Shown here: one piece after another, positions 47,800 to 61,568 of the stretch
Numbering within the stretch: position 1 is the first letter of the stretch
Layout of the letters: every line of letters begins with the position of its first letter
Source: Silene noctiflora
Lineage: Eukaryota; Streptophyta; Magnoliopsida; Caryophyllales; Caryophyllaceae
Direction: 5' to 3'
DNA: 64,000 nucleotides
NCBI GenBank assembly: GCA_009801015.1
Contig: VHZZ01000837.1
Coordinates: forward strand, 20,404 to 84,403
Notes under the pieces: generated by a model
What the model was told of the DNA's origin: nothing
Seen by the model: only the letters and a program-made list of their open reading frames with translations
The model's database searches: none
Translations under genes and position numbers: made by a program

Positions 47800-49090
47800 C
47801 TGTTTATAAAAACAAATTGAACTATAAATACAGATATATATGAGTATCGTATATCTTATACAAATTTAATTGAGTTTATATGCACTTTTTTTAGCTTTTA
47901 AAATTTCTGCTTTACCTTTACATTTTTTAGGTGTTAAAATTAAAATCTTATTGAATTTATATGTATTATTTTTGAGTTTCAATATAATATTTTGAGTTAA
48001 TATTCTCTTATAAAGGCACTCAAATTCTTTTCAATAAAACTCGTAAAACAATTCATGGATTATACCAACAGATGTACCAGTTGTACGATGTAGAATATGA
48101 GGTTTGTAATAAAGTATTCGAGTTTTATTTAAAAGAATATGAGCTTTATTAGAAAGTATTTGAACGCATCCATTTACATAATAAAACTATAAACTTTGAA
48201 TTAGCTCAGAAAAAATACACATAAGTTCAAATACTTATACCTTAGTTGTACAATGCTTATATACAACTAGACGTATAATCATATTTGTGCTCGTAAAATG
48301 TACATATAAGTTCAAATCATTTGTTATAAAGCTTCAAAATCTATACTACCAGATGTATACATCTGGTTTGTATAATCCACTAATTGGTTTATAAACATGT
48401 GGATTGGACCGAACCAATGACCGGTCACCATATTTTTTGAGACCCGAAAACTGGACCGGTATGTATTCGGTCTGGACTGAATTGGACCAGCCGGTCCGAA
48501 TCACAATAAGTATGTACATGAGTATCATTAACAAAGGTAACCAACCATTATGAGTGTATGGTTTAGTACATGAATTGCAATTTTTTTTTTTTTTTTTTTT
48601 TTTAATTATGAAAAAAGTGTCTCATTACAACGAATTAAAAGCATATTTATCAAAATAGTTATAACCTAAGATTGAGAAAACCTTATTTGGGACACAAAAT
48701 TGACAATTTCTATGAATTGAAGTATTCTTTAAAAGAAATAGTATTCTTGGATTACTATATTATGAGACGGTAATAAATTAGAGAGGCGAGAAATAAAATA
48801 ATGGATAAAAGGTTAGGAGAAAATGGATGAGCAAAAAAGAAGGGGAACCGAAGAAAACGCATAGACTTATTACAAATTTTTCATCATTTTTATTTCGGTT
48901 TTTCTCTCCCCATTTAAACAAATTTCTTTGCTCTTTATTTTTATTGGCTTCCTTTTCTCTGTTTTTGTCCTCTCTATAATAATTTTATTTTATTTAATCA
49001 ACAATTAAGACAAAAGAATTAAAATAAAGATTGTTGATTTGTTATTGTGAGGTATAAATAAACAGATTAAAAAGAAGGAAGTCAAAAAAA
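47800..49090. other. AT-rich spacer upstream of the EDR2-like gene
   Basis: It holds a poly(T) run (about 48582-48602) and scattered AT-rich repeats, no gene. The 47.9-48.3 kb part shares TTGAGTTTTAT and CTCAAAAACT-like words with 49.9-50.2 kb, perhaps two old copies of one element. Confidence 0.4.
48348..48367. repeat. Perfect 20-bp palindrome
   Basis: ACCAGATGTATACATCTGGT is its own reverse complement. It sits in AT-rich spacer with no neighbouring gene within 2 kb. Confidence 0.95.
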
Positions 49091-49104
49091 AAAGAAAAAA
49101 AAAA

Positions 49105-49246
49105 AAGAGGAGGAGAGGGCATTTTGAATTCCGGCGTTGGTGATTTTGGGGGGCATTTTTGAATTTTCGCCACCCAAACCATCACATTTTCTTCCGGAAT
49201 TCATTGCTTCTTTTTCTTTTTTATTTCAGGTTGGCGTTACTTTTAC
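49105..49246 (+). other. Probable non-coding first exon of the EDR2-like gene
   Basis: A GC-richer, pyrimidine-rich patch (GAATTCCGGCGTTGGTGATT, then CGCCACCCAAACCATCACA) ends TATTTCAGGTTGGC, where a donor could lie. Plant DUF1336 genes often have a 5' UTR intron; this would make it about 2.3 kb. Transcript data would be needed to confirm it. Confidence 0.35.
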
Positions 49247-51572
49247 TCAAATTTAGTTCTTGTGTTTATGTTTTTTTTGTTTTTTTATTATATTATTTCG
49301 TGGTTTAAGAGTAAGAAAATGTTTGAAATTCAAAGCATTTATATTTTCTGAAAGAAAATTTATAAAATAATATCTTGCTTAGCAAAAACTTGTAAAAAGC
49401 ATATTGTTATAATTGTAGTAGTTTTATTATAAATTTTTCTCATATATTTTGAAATATATCAAAGATAATGTCTTAGACCATGTTTGGTAAATATAAAGAG
49501 GCTTCGGTATACAGACATACACCGTATACATACTTCATCAATTATCACATCACGAATGACTCTATAACTCTATTAACCATCTTAAAAAGTTAAATCTGTT
49601 TTACGATAATGACTTATACAATAATTTCAAATGATTCTCCTAATTAGTATTAAAAAAATACTTTAGATTTCTAATGGTTGGTCATTTGTAGAATAAAGGA
49701 TCCATGGCTTTTTTGTCTTTGAAATTTTAAGTACTTTAGGACATTCTTTTTGTTCTTTAAACTTGAATTGAAAGGGACACATTATTTGTTATTTGCATGG
49801 TACCTTTCACTTTCCAATTACAATCAGAAAAAAAAACATATATCAGATGTATTATTTCATATTTTATTTATTTTTGAGCATATGAATATTTTTTTCTGAG
49901 CTTTTTATCTCAAACTTCATTGTTTTTTAGCATGTGTATATTTTTTCTGAGCATATTAAAGTTTATAAATCAGATTTAAATTTTTTTTCTGTCAAAACTC
50001 AAATTTAACTAAGCTTATATGTAAGGTTTTTGAGTTTTATTGTAATTTTTCGAGCTTAATGGGTAAATGAATGAACTCAAAAACTTTATGGTAAAACTCA
50101 AAAATTTTAAAACAAAACTCAAAAACTTTATTATAATGCTCAAAAACTATAAAATTGGTGGTAGTACATCGGATAAATATGATTATTTTAATATTATTTT
50201 AATCAATTGTGAGACGTTGTAAACTTTGCATTAGCTTACAATTAAGCAACCAATTTTTGTCATTTACGATAAGATTAGACAATTTAAAAGTGATTTTATT
50301 AGGTAGATTGAGTATCATAGTATCATACTTGATACTTCTTAGCCTAAAAGCTAATCAAAATCCTAAAATGGAGTCAAAAGCTTAATACAAATAAAAATCA
50401 TGATCAAAACAGATTTTATAAAATATTTTATGATTTCTTGTGAATTATATATATTATGTACTCAAATTAGATAAAATTAAACAATTTAACAGCGAATTTC
50501 TTAGGTAGATCGCGTATCATATATAGTATCGTATTTGATACTTCTTAGCCTATAAGCTAATTACAAATATACAATCGTACAAATAAAATATATAATCAAA
50601 ATAGATTTCAATTAAATAGAGGGTACGATAACATATTACACGACCTTTATGTCTCATTCTAACTTATTCTTAATGCTTGTAATAGTTTCATGCATGTGTA
50701 TAAATGGACTAGTATTTGCTTGAAATCTTACTAGGGTTGATTTATTACTTTAATTTTTTTACCTTTTAAAATTAATTATTATTGGGTGCATCAACATTGT
50801 TATATACAGTTTACAAACTGCATAAATTTCATATATTTTATAGGGATTACAAAAAAGTGAACTGTCACTGATTTTCTTGAGGTAAGCTGAATTTCATGAT
50901 CAAATTTTACTCGATCACAAATTATAGAATAAGACCGTCTTACAGTATAAAACGATCCTTTATATGCATGTTACATGTATCCCTACATTTACTAGTGTAC
51001 GTGCAAAAGACACTGCTATTAATGATGATGTTTGTACAGATGATTAGTTTTCCACTAATTTTCTTTTACAAAAATTATTTAAAATTGGCAATAATGTCTT
51101 CAAGAAATCATAAAGGCAGACAAGTTTTTAATTTATAAAAATGGTTTTTTAAATTAAAGTTGCAATTTTTATTAATTCAAAGGAAACATTTGTGTTGTGA
51201 AGGGTAAAGAACTGAAATTCTGAACTGTAAGTCTTTTCTGCATGTTTTGTCAGGTAGAATGATACTGTATTATGGTTTCATGGTTTTGTTTGTTGTTAAT
51301 CGACTCCAAATCATTTTCGGACTAAGGCTTAGTTTGTTGTTGGTATTGTTTTATGCATGGGAGTAGTGATGCAGTGTCACGACTCAGATTTAATATCGTG
51401 GGTTAATGTTATTTAGCTGTGTAGACAGTCATTTAGTTTGAGCCTTCAAATATTCTCTTGCATGTCTAATATGAGACGGTTTCACATATGAGATCAACGG
51501 AAATACTTTTTTGTGTTAGGTACTAAGTTTCTTCCGAGTGAGAATAATTTTCCGGCTTTAAGGAGGTTAAGA

Positions 51573-54226
51573 ATGGGTGGCTGTGTTTCGACTTCCCACT
51601 CCTCGAGAGTTGTTCCACATCGGAAGAAGTATATCTTTAGGTCAAGAAAGGGGCATGGAAAGATGATGCCACCTATGTGTGATTCCCCAATCAAGAGGCT
51701 TAGTGATGTTGGAAGCCGAATTTCAGTGACCGAGTTTCTTCAAATTGATTTTGAGAACGGAGGCACTACCACTTGCAGAAGATCCGAAGTTGGAAACAAA
51801 TCGTTTCTTCTTACTCAGGTCCACTGGAATCATGTCGACGAAAATGGTATTCACATCTTCCCCCTCACCTCTCGTGACTTTTACCAACTAAGCTAGTTGA
51901 CATCTGCTTGCTACAGGCATATATCAGGAAGAATGGTTTGATTCAGTGAGCATTTTAGAATCCGAGTCTGATGATGACTTCAGTAGCGTGTTTGGAGGTT
52001 CGGATATATACATCTAAATCGATTTTTTTTGGTTTGCAACATTATTACTTTATGCTGATATATATATTCATGTATGTGGCAATATGTGGTAGATGGTAAA
52101 CTACTCAACATGTCAAACCTATGGGAAGGTTCACAGATGATACGCCCGGAAGCAGGGCTTACAGTTCCATGTGCTACTGACGAGAAGGTAGCGCCTGCAG
52201 GTTCTTGGGCTGCTATTTCACCTTCTATGTTTAGGGTCCGTGGCGAGAATTACTTTAAGTAAGTTGCTAGATTTATCTTCTGAAATATCTTATTTCATTG
52301 TTCCTGCAACTTCTTTGCATTTATACATCAAATGTCTAGGTGGTAAAGTCGTTGAGGGGTGATACTCACGACTAGGGTTCAACTAAACTAAACCTGGCAC
52401 ACAGGTGGGTCATTCGGGTCTGGTCAAATCAGGTACATCAGTGCATGTCATTTAGGGATAATGTAAGACTGACATTTCGCGCCATAATAGTTCAGATTAG
52501 ATCAGGTCATCTGAGTCTTGGGTTATATTCGGGCTGATCATTTTTACGGGTACAGGGCTGGTCTGATCAGATCAATGCAGGCGGGGTCTGCTTTGGCAGG
52601 CCTTAAATCAGTTAGCATCAATGTTTTATGTAGGTTGATTTGAAGACTTAACTGTGTTTAATAAATTTCGACGTGCAGAGATAAACAAAAGAATTCAGCA
52701 CCAGGTTACTGTCCTTATACTCCCATTGGCGTTGATCTGTTCTCTTGCGCTCAAAAGATTGATCACATTGCTCAACATCTCGAGCTTCCCTCTGTCCAGG
52801 GGAACGGAATTTTGCCGTCACTGCTGATTGTTAACATTCAGGTTTGTCCTTTTGTTTTCAATGTCTGTATGATCCCAAATCTGTTCTGAGATTCTGAGAC
52901 TATGACATTCTATATGAGCAATGTACCTTTTGGGGCCTCTTTAGGGGACTAATACAGGAAAGGGCAGAGTCGATTAAGGCAAGGACTTGGCCCATTTGAT
53001 CACCTCTAGCTTATTGTGTTTCTATTGCCAACAGCCGAACTTTAGTATAATATTCATTTGGGTCACTTTGCAGATGCCTGCATACGCTCCTTCCTTATTC
53101 CTTGGTAACTGTGACGGTGAAGGTGTAAGCCTTGTATTGTACTTCAAGCTATCAGAGGATATCGACGAAGTTCCATCAGAATTTACTGACAGCATCAAGG
53201 TACTCGTGTTCAGTTTATTTTTATTACCGCGTGAAGTTCGTAAAGGCCTTACAGAGCTTCCCTAATTAATGCCACAGAGACTGGTGGAAAATGAAAGTGA
53301 AAAGGTTAAAGGAGGGTTCAGCAGCAAAGAATCGACAGTTTCTTTCAGAGAGAGGCTTAAAATATTAGCTAGCGTCGTAAATCCTGAAGATATGCAGTTG
53401 AGCGCTGGTGAAAAGAGACTACTGAATGCCTATAAGGATAAACCGGTCCTATCACGGCCTCAACATGATTTCTTTAAGGTTTGAGAACTGATAACTGGTC
53501 TTACTGTCTGAGTAGATTTTGACTAAATCGGCATGCTAAAGTGCAGAATGCTACTGTCAGTCTTTTGCAGTAGGTAACTTTGAGACAGTTGAATAGGATA
53601 CACTTAAAATTTGCTCATTCTAGTGTTGTTGTTCCATGCAGGGACCTGATTACTTCGAAATAGACATAGATGTACACCGGTTCAGTTACGTTTCAAGAAA
53701 GGCTTTGGATTCACTCCGGGAACGCTTACAATTAGGAATTCTCGATCTAGGATTAACTATTCAGGTACAATTGTACAAATATACATTGTTCAAGAGCCTA
53801 TGATGATCTCATCACCAGTATTAGACCGGGCAAAACTGAAACTATCCCGAATGAACAAACCCCGCATCCAGAAACAACTTGATCTAAAACGGCCGATCGC
53901 CACAATCTGAAAATGACCCCAATTGACCAGACCTGTAACTACTGATCTGAGAGCGACCGGAACCCAAACTTACCTGTACATGAACCCTAACTGAGTTACA
54001 GTTTTGTCAGCCTAATATTTCTTCTTCAGTTTTCTGTTTTAATTATTCAAATCTTTTATTCTTGTTCGGTTCACACTAACAACAATCTCCACTGATTTTT
54101 TTTGGTGTGTAGGCTCAAAAGCAAGAGGAACTTCCTGAGAAGGTCTTGTGTTGCATGAGATTAAACAAACTCGATTTTGTAAATCAAGGTCAAATACCCA
54201 CATTGATGGCAATAAACGATGATTGA
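51573..54226 (+). CDS. DUF1336 / EDR2-like protein with N-myristoylation start
   Basis: Eight exons: 51573-51846, 51917-51997, 52093-52258, 52679-52841, 53074-53199, 53278-53478, 53642-53764 and 54113-54226. They join in frame to 415 residues. The start M-G-G-C-V-S is a classic N-myristoylation site with a Cys at position 4 that could also be acylated, so I chose it over an in-frame ATG 60 bp upstream. A basic stretch ([11 protein letters not shown]) follows, then [16 protein letters not shown]. The EDR2 C-terminal (DUF1336) domain fills about residues 180-410: [96 protein letters not shown] and [20 protein letters not shown]. It lacks the PH and START domains of EDR2 itself and resembles Arabidopsis At1g10410. 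The domain is linked to lipids and to defence control; its molecular role is not established. Confidence 0.9.
52395..52600 (+). repeat. Degenerate GGTC-rich tract in an EDR2-like intron
   Basis: GGGTCTGGTC, AGGTCATCTGAG and GGTCTGATCAG words recur irregularly within intron 3. Another such patch is in intron 7 (about 53820-53990, GACC orientation). Confidence 0.5.
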
Positions 54227-54229
54227 CAC

Positions 54230-55147
54230 CGTTAAGAGCTCGCGACATCCAAAACTCACAGCAACCGGAATACAGTCAACACATTCTTTGTATAGATTAT
54301 CTGTATTCTTCAATGTATTTTAGCCAGAGAGAAGGTCCAAAAGATCAGGAAATCTATTCCTTATCCTAACATCCTTCCTAGGGGAATCAACATTTTATGT
54401 TCATAGCATCCCTATCAATCTATACAGATCCTTAGTTAAGTGTGTCATTTTCCGTGTCTCGATATCCTGGACTCAATCTAAATGACTTGTTAAATACTGT
54501 TCTTGCCATGGGCTGTCACACTCCATCGTGGCTGACAGTGCATTGTGAAGTTTTTACGCGTTATGAGAACCACATGTTCAGGCAGTACCGAGTACTGACT
54601 TGATTTAGGGAACAACAACGGGGATCCAGCCACCGTGACTCCTCTAAAATCAAGATTGAAACCGATACACCCTGCCTAAAATTGTCACAAGAAAAAGCAA
54701 ACACAGTGAAATATCACAAAAACTTCAGGCGCTGACTGATAAGTGATAACGAAAACCAGATGACCACTGGCCGAGAGCAATGAAACAAAGCGAAATTGGT
54801 ATTCAAATCCAAATTTTTGCTTCTGAAGGAATGAAGATTGTTACAACAAATATATATATATATATATTTTTTATGGCATATACAAAAGAATACAAGTCAA
54901 AAACAGTAAGCTTTACTATGCTAGTGTACATACAACATCAGGGACTGTTAAATGGAGTAGAAGTACAAAACAACCCTGAGATTCAAACTGTTCCGACTTT
55001 CTGAGATTTTGAAAGCTAAGCATGTCCTCTGTTTCCTGTATTCGTGACTCTTTCTTAGTTGTGTATAGCTAAGGTCCAAGGGCCAAGACACGATTCAAGC
55101 CCAATTCCTGTATTCTGATTCGGAAGATTTCTCCCTACCTGATTTGC
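54230..55147. other. Convergent spacer between EDR2-like and WRKY genes
   Basis: Presumably holds both 3' UTRs. An (AT)n run lies at about 54848-54867. No other gene was recognised. Confidence 0.6.
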
Positions 55148-58100
55148 CTATGCAGTTCTTTCTTCTTTTAAACGTAGAAGTGCAACAGGCTGTTGGTTGT
55201 TATTGGTGAAGTCTGTGTTCCCGACAGAGGCCGCGCTACTGCCTGCTGAGCTGTAAGGTCTCATCAACGCTGCACTGTTGTTTGCTGTATTATGGCTACT
55301 CGTTCTAGCGGCCGGTACATCATGGTTATGCTTTCCTTCGTAAGTCGTCACAACTGCTTTAGGGTCTGTGGCTGCACGCTCTACATGCTTGCGGACATTG
55401 CATCCTGCAAATGTACATTTATAATAGCTCCTGCAAAAAATTTAGACAAGAGTCAACTTCCGTTACTCAAACTAGCCCCTCGGGTATGAGTGCTGGACAG
55501 AAGTACATATCCAAGTATGACGCTTGGCGTGGCTCAACTTTTCAGAATCAAGAACTCTATCCTAAGATGAGGATGCCACTGCAGAGACAGTATCTAATTG
55601 GTAAGGGTTGCCATATAACATCCCATGGCCCATCCTCAACTATCATGTTGGAAACATGTACAATCCCACAAGTGCCAAGTTGAAGTAACATAGCTGTCAG
55701 CTTACATCGCTCAAATTTAATAGGAGCTTAAAGAATAAACAAAACGGAAATTACTGGTCAAAACTAGCCCTGTCCAAATCGTGCTTACCCTCCTTAACTG
55801 CAGTGTGAGTATTATACGATACGGTCTCATCACTCTCATATATGAAGCCAACCCAAATCCTTGTGTGTTTCTCGTTTTATAACAAAGTTAATGGAATGAT
55901 CTCATATGTACGACCGTAGCATATAGAGCTTGTGTCCCCTAAAGGCCGGGATATTTCTAGCTGTTAGCAGAGTTTACAGAAATCCAGACACAGACACCCC
56001 ATGCAGCAACATTCCACTGATAGACTAAGAACATTGCAGAAAGTTACTGCAGGTGTACTTTACGTGCAGATTTAATTTGTTCAGGGTTATATGATGCCCA
56101 AATAATTACCTTCTGCCCCATCGGATTCCCCTAGACAAAGGTTGGCTGAACATTTCTATACAACAGCAATCGGTTCCTAGGATTAAGCTAAAAGTATATT
56201 CCCTTGATGGGACACTCAGTTTATCAGCATTACTGCAAGTTTACGAGTCTTGTTCAATATCCAAGCGAAAGTAGAAACTTTTAACCAAGATGACTATTGT
56301 AGGCTTGTAGCATCGCCTTTATCGGCTTTATATACGTACAAGAGGACATGTAACAATTTGGTCAAAACCTTAATCTGTACACAACCATAATCACGACAAA
56401 CAAGTAAAATTCAGATATAGTCCAAAAGTCAAACTGATAACAGTCCTCAAGTAATCAGAAGAAGCAGGAAACACTGGTATATTTCATGAATCTTAGCCTA
56501 CACTAAAGACATTGACAAATTAGCAGTATGATTCCAAATAACTTGGAACGGTTTTTAAACACCACTGATTATCAACCAAACATCACTAAGCAGAAAAGTA
56601 GCCTGGTAGCAGAAAGTCAGAAACAGTTCTAACATCACAGCCCTAAACTATCATCTATTCAGCTCAAACCATATATTCCGTTCATTACATTCATAGAGTC
56701 TTCATTTAGCTTTGTTGATAAAACGATGTTTCAAATAAATGTTAGACCACAAAATCCAAAATTTAATAAATGAAGGCATTAATATATCAATCATGACACT
56801 TAAGATTGCATCTCCACAAATAGTTGCTGAAATTAATGGTCAAATTTAATGCTAGCTGAACACCAAAATCAATCAGGGACAATAAATTTGGGATGACGGT
56901 AGTATTAAATTGCAGGGAAATTGACAAGCACTAAACTAGTCTCCATATTTGATGAAGCTGGAAAACATTAAATTAACCAAGTCACTTCAATAATTCAATT
57001 ACATAGCCTATAAGCCAATCAAGTTTAACACGGGTTAACAGCAGTACTGAATGTCCTAAAAAGCTTCTTCTGGGGTGAAACAGTAATTTATCTAGACAAT
57101 GCCTGTTTTTCTAAACCCTTGATAGTTGATAGTCAAAAGTAGTACTTAAATTACATCATCTGGATCACCCTGAAGTTTTTGTGCTTTGCCATTCTTGGTT
57201 TTATGACCCTAATCCATTAAGGCGGTTTCCAACACTACTAAATGTGGCAATCTACAACCACTGGTTGCCACTTGAATCCTAAACTAGAAGCATTGTTTAT
57301 CACTTGAAATCTTGAATCCTCATCTAGATTCCAAGTCACTATCCAATTTCCAACAAAAGTAACACATACCAGCATACCATGCATAATAAGTTTCCACAAA
57401 GGAGCACAAAAAGAATGTCACTGCAAGCACAACAATAAATACTACCGCAAACAGTCGAAGGCTTTGATACTCAAGTGGCTGATATAAACAATCGGGAATG
57501 AGAAGTTAATGTTAGACTTGTACAAGCTTGGCGCTTCTTAAATTGTCCTCAGATATGACAGTCTTCCTGTGACATTTTGGTTAAGAACATAGTAAAGCAA
57601 CCACTGTAATATATATGGCATGGTCCTCCTGTGGCAAAACAGGCAGTTTTGGCTTGGGGGTAAGATGCCAATTTTCAAAGTTGTAGGGTACAAAGTCAGG
57701 AAAACTGCAAGGATTTGACTCCGTGAAGGCTTGAACTCAACTACCCAAGACAATCCAATTAAGAATGGTAACTGTTTTCTCACATCGCCACAAAACCATA
57801 TGCTTTAATTGATTGAATGGCAAAAACAACATAGGTGTAGGAGTCTTAGACATAACAAAAATCCAAGAAGTTGAGCGAAAAGGTCATGAACCCATCACGT
57901 CTGCTCCTTTCCATGGATGAGTTAGCCATGGTTCTTGCTACAGTGTCACATGGATTAACTGATTAGTAAGTACAGTATCTATTTGTAACAGTTATCATTC
58001 TAGGGGGGCCCTCTTTATCCGCTGTGGTTACCACTCACCAATCCCAGAGCAGAAGTGTAAGCTAGAACCTAAAACTCTTCGAAGGCAATAGCTCGATCAA

Positions 58101-61100
58101 AGATTAATGGATTTGAGATTGAGATAATTATCCCGACACCAACAATCTGATCAGTAAAAGACATTACCATCATCCAGATTCCATCACATCCCATTCCAAA
58201 CACGATACTGATTTATATACCACCTGTAGCCCATAATATCAGAGCCGCCAGATTCGTAGTACCTCATACAAAGACATAGTGCAGACACATGATTCATACT
58301 TTTAGAGTGCCCAGTACATCACACTTCAACTCGTCATGATATGATTTATATGAATACTTAGTACCAACACGAATACGTAACAGGGATAGGCAAAGACCAA
58401 ATTACGATTTGCTGAGGCTGGAGCAAATTTAATTTACCTTGCATAATTTGCTGCTACAAAGCCCTATTGGAAGTTATGCCGCTAAAGCTAAACCAGTAAA
58501 ATAGGCAATGCCTCAGATTGCCAATTAGCTCACCCTAAAAACTTTTGGTGTAGGCTTCACTGCAAGTGCAGTAGCAAAGGGTTTTTGGTAGTTTTAAACT
58601 CAACGTTGATACATATTAGGTAGTGTATTAGGTAATTTTCGAACAATGGGATAAATGTTTGATAGTGTCTAACAAAAAACTGAGGAAGTGTATGGCAAGG
58701 AACCCATAGGTTAATAGAGACTTACTCATATTTACACACTGGCTGAAGGACATGTCTTACGGCATTTACAGATTATGATCAGCAGAATTTAATAGGTGGG
58801 ATAATAGAAAATGAAACCATTAGAAAGAAGAATAAATGTATCATAGTTTTGCATTTCAGGACACAAGCATTAACATGAACAAGACAAGCTATAACAATCT
58901 ATAAATTTTTTAAAGGAGCCACAATTATAAACAAGTTTCTATATTCAACTTAACAATTAATTTTGATATGTTGGTCTACATGGAGATAACTAAAGGGAAG
59001 TAACTAACCTTGGATAAGGATTTCCTTTGACAACTTTCTGTCCATACTTGCGCCATCTATAACCATCATCAAGAAGGTCAACTTCACTAGTAGTTTGAAC
59101 AATAATTCTGGGTTCTGATACTGTCCGGTGTGAGGCAGCAACAACTTGCTCAGACACCCTAACTTCTGTGTTCCTGTACAAGAAAGATCCAACAGAAAAA
59201 TCAGATAATAACAAGAGTCACAGATCAAACTCAAGAAGATGACATTAAGTACCTTCTCTTGGCATCAGGTTCGTCTTCACAGCCTCCAGATTCTCTAGTG
59301 CCATTATTCCCAACTTCCTCCTCATCACTAGACAAATGATCCTCTGTGGCTAAACTAGATTCCTGATCCCTTCTAGAAGAGAAAGCCATGCTTTCACTTG
59401 CACTACTCGCGTTTAATGCTTGAGAATGTCCAACAAATTCAGCACTCCCTTGAGTTACTAAGTCCTTATTATGATTAGAGCCATCTTTGGAGCGCTTTTG
59501 AGGCGGATCATGACTATGCTGGCCTTTGTATATTATCTCAGTCACCTGGCCATCAAGAGAGCGCTCCACCTTTTTTTTGACAGGACAGCTAGGGTGAGTA
59601 CATTTGTAGTAACTACGCGGAAATTCACTTCCTTTCACTTGTTTTTGTCCATATTTCCTCCAGTTGAAACCATCATCAGCAGGCTTATCAACGACAATCG
59701 TAGAGGGTTGTGATCTCTGATCAGAAATAGAAAATTGATTCTCTTTCGTATCTCTAGATTCGGGTGCAGAAGAAATTATATTTTGCTGAACTGCTGGCTC
59801 TGAAGTAAAACCTGGAAATGAAGATTGAAAACCTTGAGCTTGAGCTTGCACAGCCTGTGCCGTCACTTGAGCTAACGCCTGCTGGTGAGACATCCCAAAT
59901 GGGCCCTACAAGTACATCTGACATTAAAATTTGGAGTCTTTTTCACAGTTCATAAACCATAAAATTCTAGTCTGTGATAAAATGCAACCTCACAAACAAG
60001 AAGGAAAAAAACAGATCATAGAACCTTTCCCCATGTAGTCTTAACATTAATGTCAGCTCAGACAGGCAGACAGCCCGTAATGTCAATGAGTGGTGATACT
60101 CATGACCTGATTCAAAACCAATTAACCTCATAATTGCACTTGTGGCTCCCTCGACACCCAAATAATGTTTACCCCAAGCTCCCAACATAAAACGAGTTCA
60201 TTTCCCATGGAAAATACATTGCCTTGTATCGTATAGAAGTCCATCTACGATCTAGAGCTACTTTTAAATACTAGAACTCGAATTCGGCCAACCAACTAAA
60301 CTATATCTAAACCAGCAAAATGCCATCAAGCACTAGAAATCATATCTTTTTTTTCATGCTCATTATATACGTTTGTAATAACACCTCCCGCAAACTACAT
60401 GGTAGAGGATGTTTCCAAATTCCAGATAACCCAAGTATACAGTTAAATCGAGAATCAAGAACTGGCAAGGGGTTGTTCTAGCTTAACCAGAGGTCTCGTG
60501 CTCGAGCCCTGAGAACGCAGCAGTGTTGAAACTCATGAGGGAGAGCTTTACCGCCCTAGTGGTCCTACCCGGCTCGAATCCGGATTAAACTGGATGGTTT
60601 ATACCAAAAAAAGAACTACATCAAATGACTGATACAAAATTCCACAAAAAAAAAAAATCGCAACCAGTTCAGTGAGTCATTTTGCTTTATTCCATCGTAA
60701 TCAACAACATATCCACATAAATAATCGTGATGAATCATAAATACACACACAAACTTCAAATTCAAATTAAGACAAGCCAACCAACACCCACCTGACCAGG
60801 GAACAATCCAGGTGAATCAAGTAGTGGGCCCGGAGACAAACCAGCTGGTATCATAAAAACCCCAACCTGCCCCTGCCCACCCTGCCCCTGCTGCCCTTGC
60901 CCTTGACCCTGACCCTGACCGACAACCAGATCACCAGGTCGGTTCTGTCTAAACCGAAGCTGAACCGAATCACCATCATTTTGCAAAGGCGGCGGCGGCG
61001 GGCGAGGCGAGTTCATAGCACCAGCTAACAACTGAGAAAAAGACCGAAAATCCGAATCCGGGTCATTCTCATTAAAGAAATTAGACACTAAAGTCATCGG

Positions 61101-61244
61101 ACCCGGACTCAACCCGAAACCCGACCCGGTAAATAACGCTTCCATACTTGACCGTGGTGGTAAGGTAAGTGTCGGCCGTTGATTCTGCCCTGACGACGGT
61201 GGTGGCGGTGGTTTAGTGTTCGATACGGCGTCGTTTTCACCCAT
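55148..61244 (-). CDS. Group I WRKY transcription factor, WRKY3/4-like
   Basis: Four exons: 61244-60792, 59905-59253, 59173-59009 and 55430-55148, giving 517 residues, close to Arabidopsis WRKY3/4 (about 514). WRKY factors bind W-box DNA (TTGACC/T) in the nucleus and steer defence and stress genes. The N-terminus has the group I marker [12 protein letters not shown] and [10 protein letters not shown], after a Pro run, and a Gly-Gln repeat at about 110-125. [20 protein letters not shown] follows. WRKY domain 1 (WRKYGQK 233-239) has a C-x4-C ... H-x-H finger (C253, C258, H281, H283). WRKY domain 2 (WRKYGQK 409-415) is preceded by NTEVRVSE and [15 protein letters not shown]. The intron in domain 2 falls at the conserved PR|SYYKC position and is 3.6 kb long. 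It ends [15 protein letters not shown]. Both fingers are complete. Nothing marks the gene as broken. Confidence 0.95.
55431..59008 (-). other. Long intron 3 of the WRKY gene (3578 bp)
   Basis: Moderately AT-rich with no coding frame related to WRKY and no transposon with clear ends that I could see. Short open frames here have no recognisable content. Confidence 0.7.
60355..60715. repeat. Au-like SINE in WRKY intron 1, split by a second SINE
   Basis: The left part has GGATGTTTCCAAATTCCAGA then TAACCC. The right part has CATCAAATGACTGATAC and AGTGAGTCATTTTGCTTTAT then TCCATCGTAATCAA. These are the two halves of the repeat at 28.9 and 43.1 kb, separated by the element at 60464-60610. Confidence 0.6.
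60464..60610 (+). mobile_element. tRNA-derived SINE, nested, with TSD AAGAACT
   Basis: It has an A-box-like TAGCTTAACCAGAG and a B-box-like GGCTCGAATCC, and ends in a short A-rich tail (ACCAAAAA). AAGAACT flanks both sides (60457-60463 and 60611-60617). About 147 bp. It lies inside an older Au-like SINE. Confidence 0.65.
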
Positions 61245-61279
61245 GATTTATAGTAAGAAAGTAAGATTTTTGGGATTTT

Positions 61280-61300
61280 TTTTTTTTTTTTTTTTTTTTG
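61280..61300 (+). repeat. Poly(T) tract before the WRKY start
   Basis: About 22 T in a row within 60 bp upstream of the minus-strand start codon, so the transcript leader would carry poly(A). A (TAAAA)n-like patch follows at 61338-61378. Confidence 0.8.
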
Positions 61301-61568
61301 TCGTTGGTTTGATGGTATTTATTTGGGTTTGTTAAATTAAATTAAAATAAAAATAAAAATAAATAAAATAAAATAAAATTACGTGTGAAATGCGGAGTTG
61401 TGTTTGTTTTTGTGACAGACAGCTTTTTGTTTTTTTGAGGGGAAAAAAGGGACGACGACTTTGGTTTATAACTTTGTATTGGTGTTGGTACTATTGTCAA
61501 AGCCAACATCTAAATTGTTTGTTAACTTTAAGAGACTACTTTACAAATACAAATACAAATTCTCCGAA

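Noticed and set aside
51513-51572. Upstream in-frame ATG for the EDR2-like gene
   Set aside because: MGGCVS at 51573 is a better start by family, and a likely splice acceptor (TTTTTTGTGTTAG) lies at about 51508-51520.
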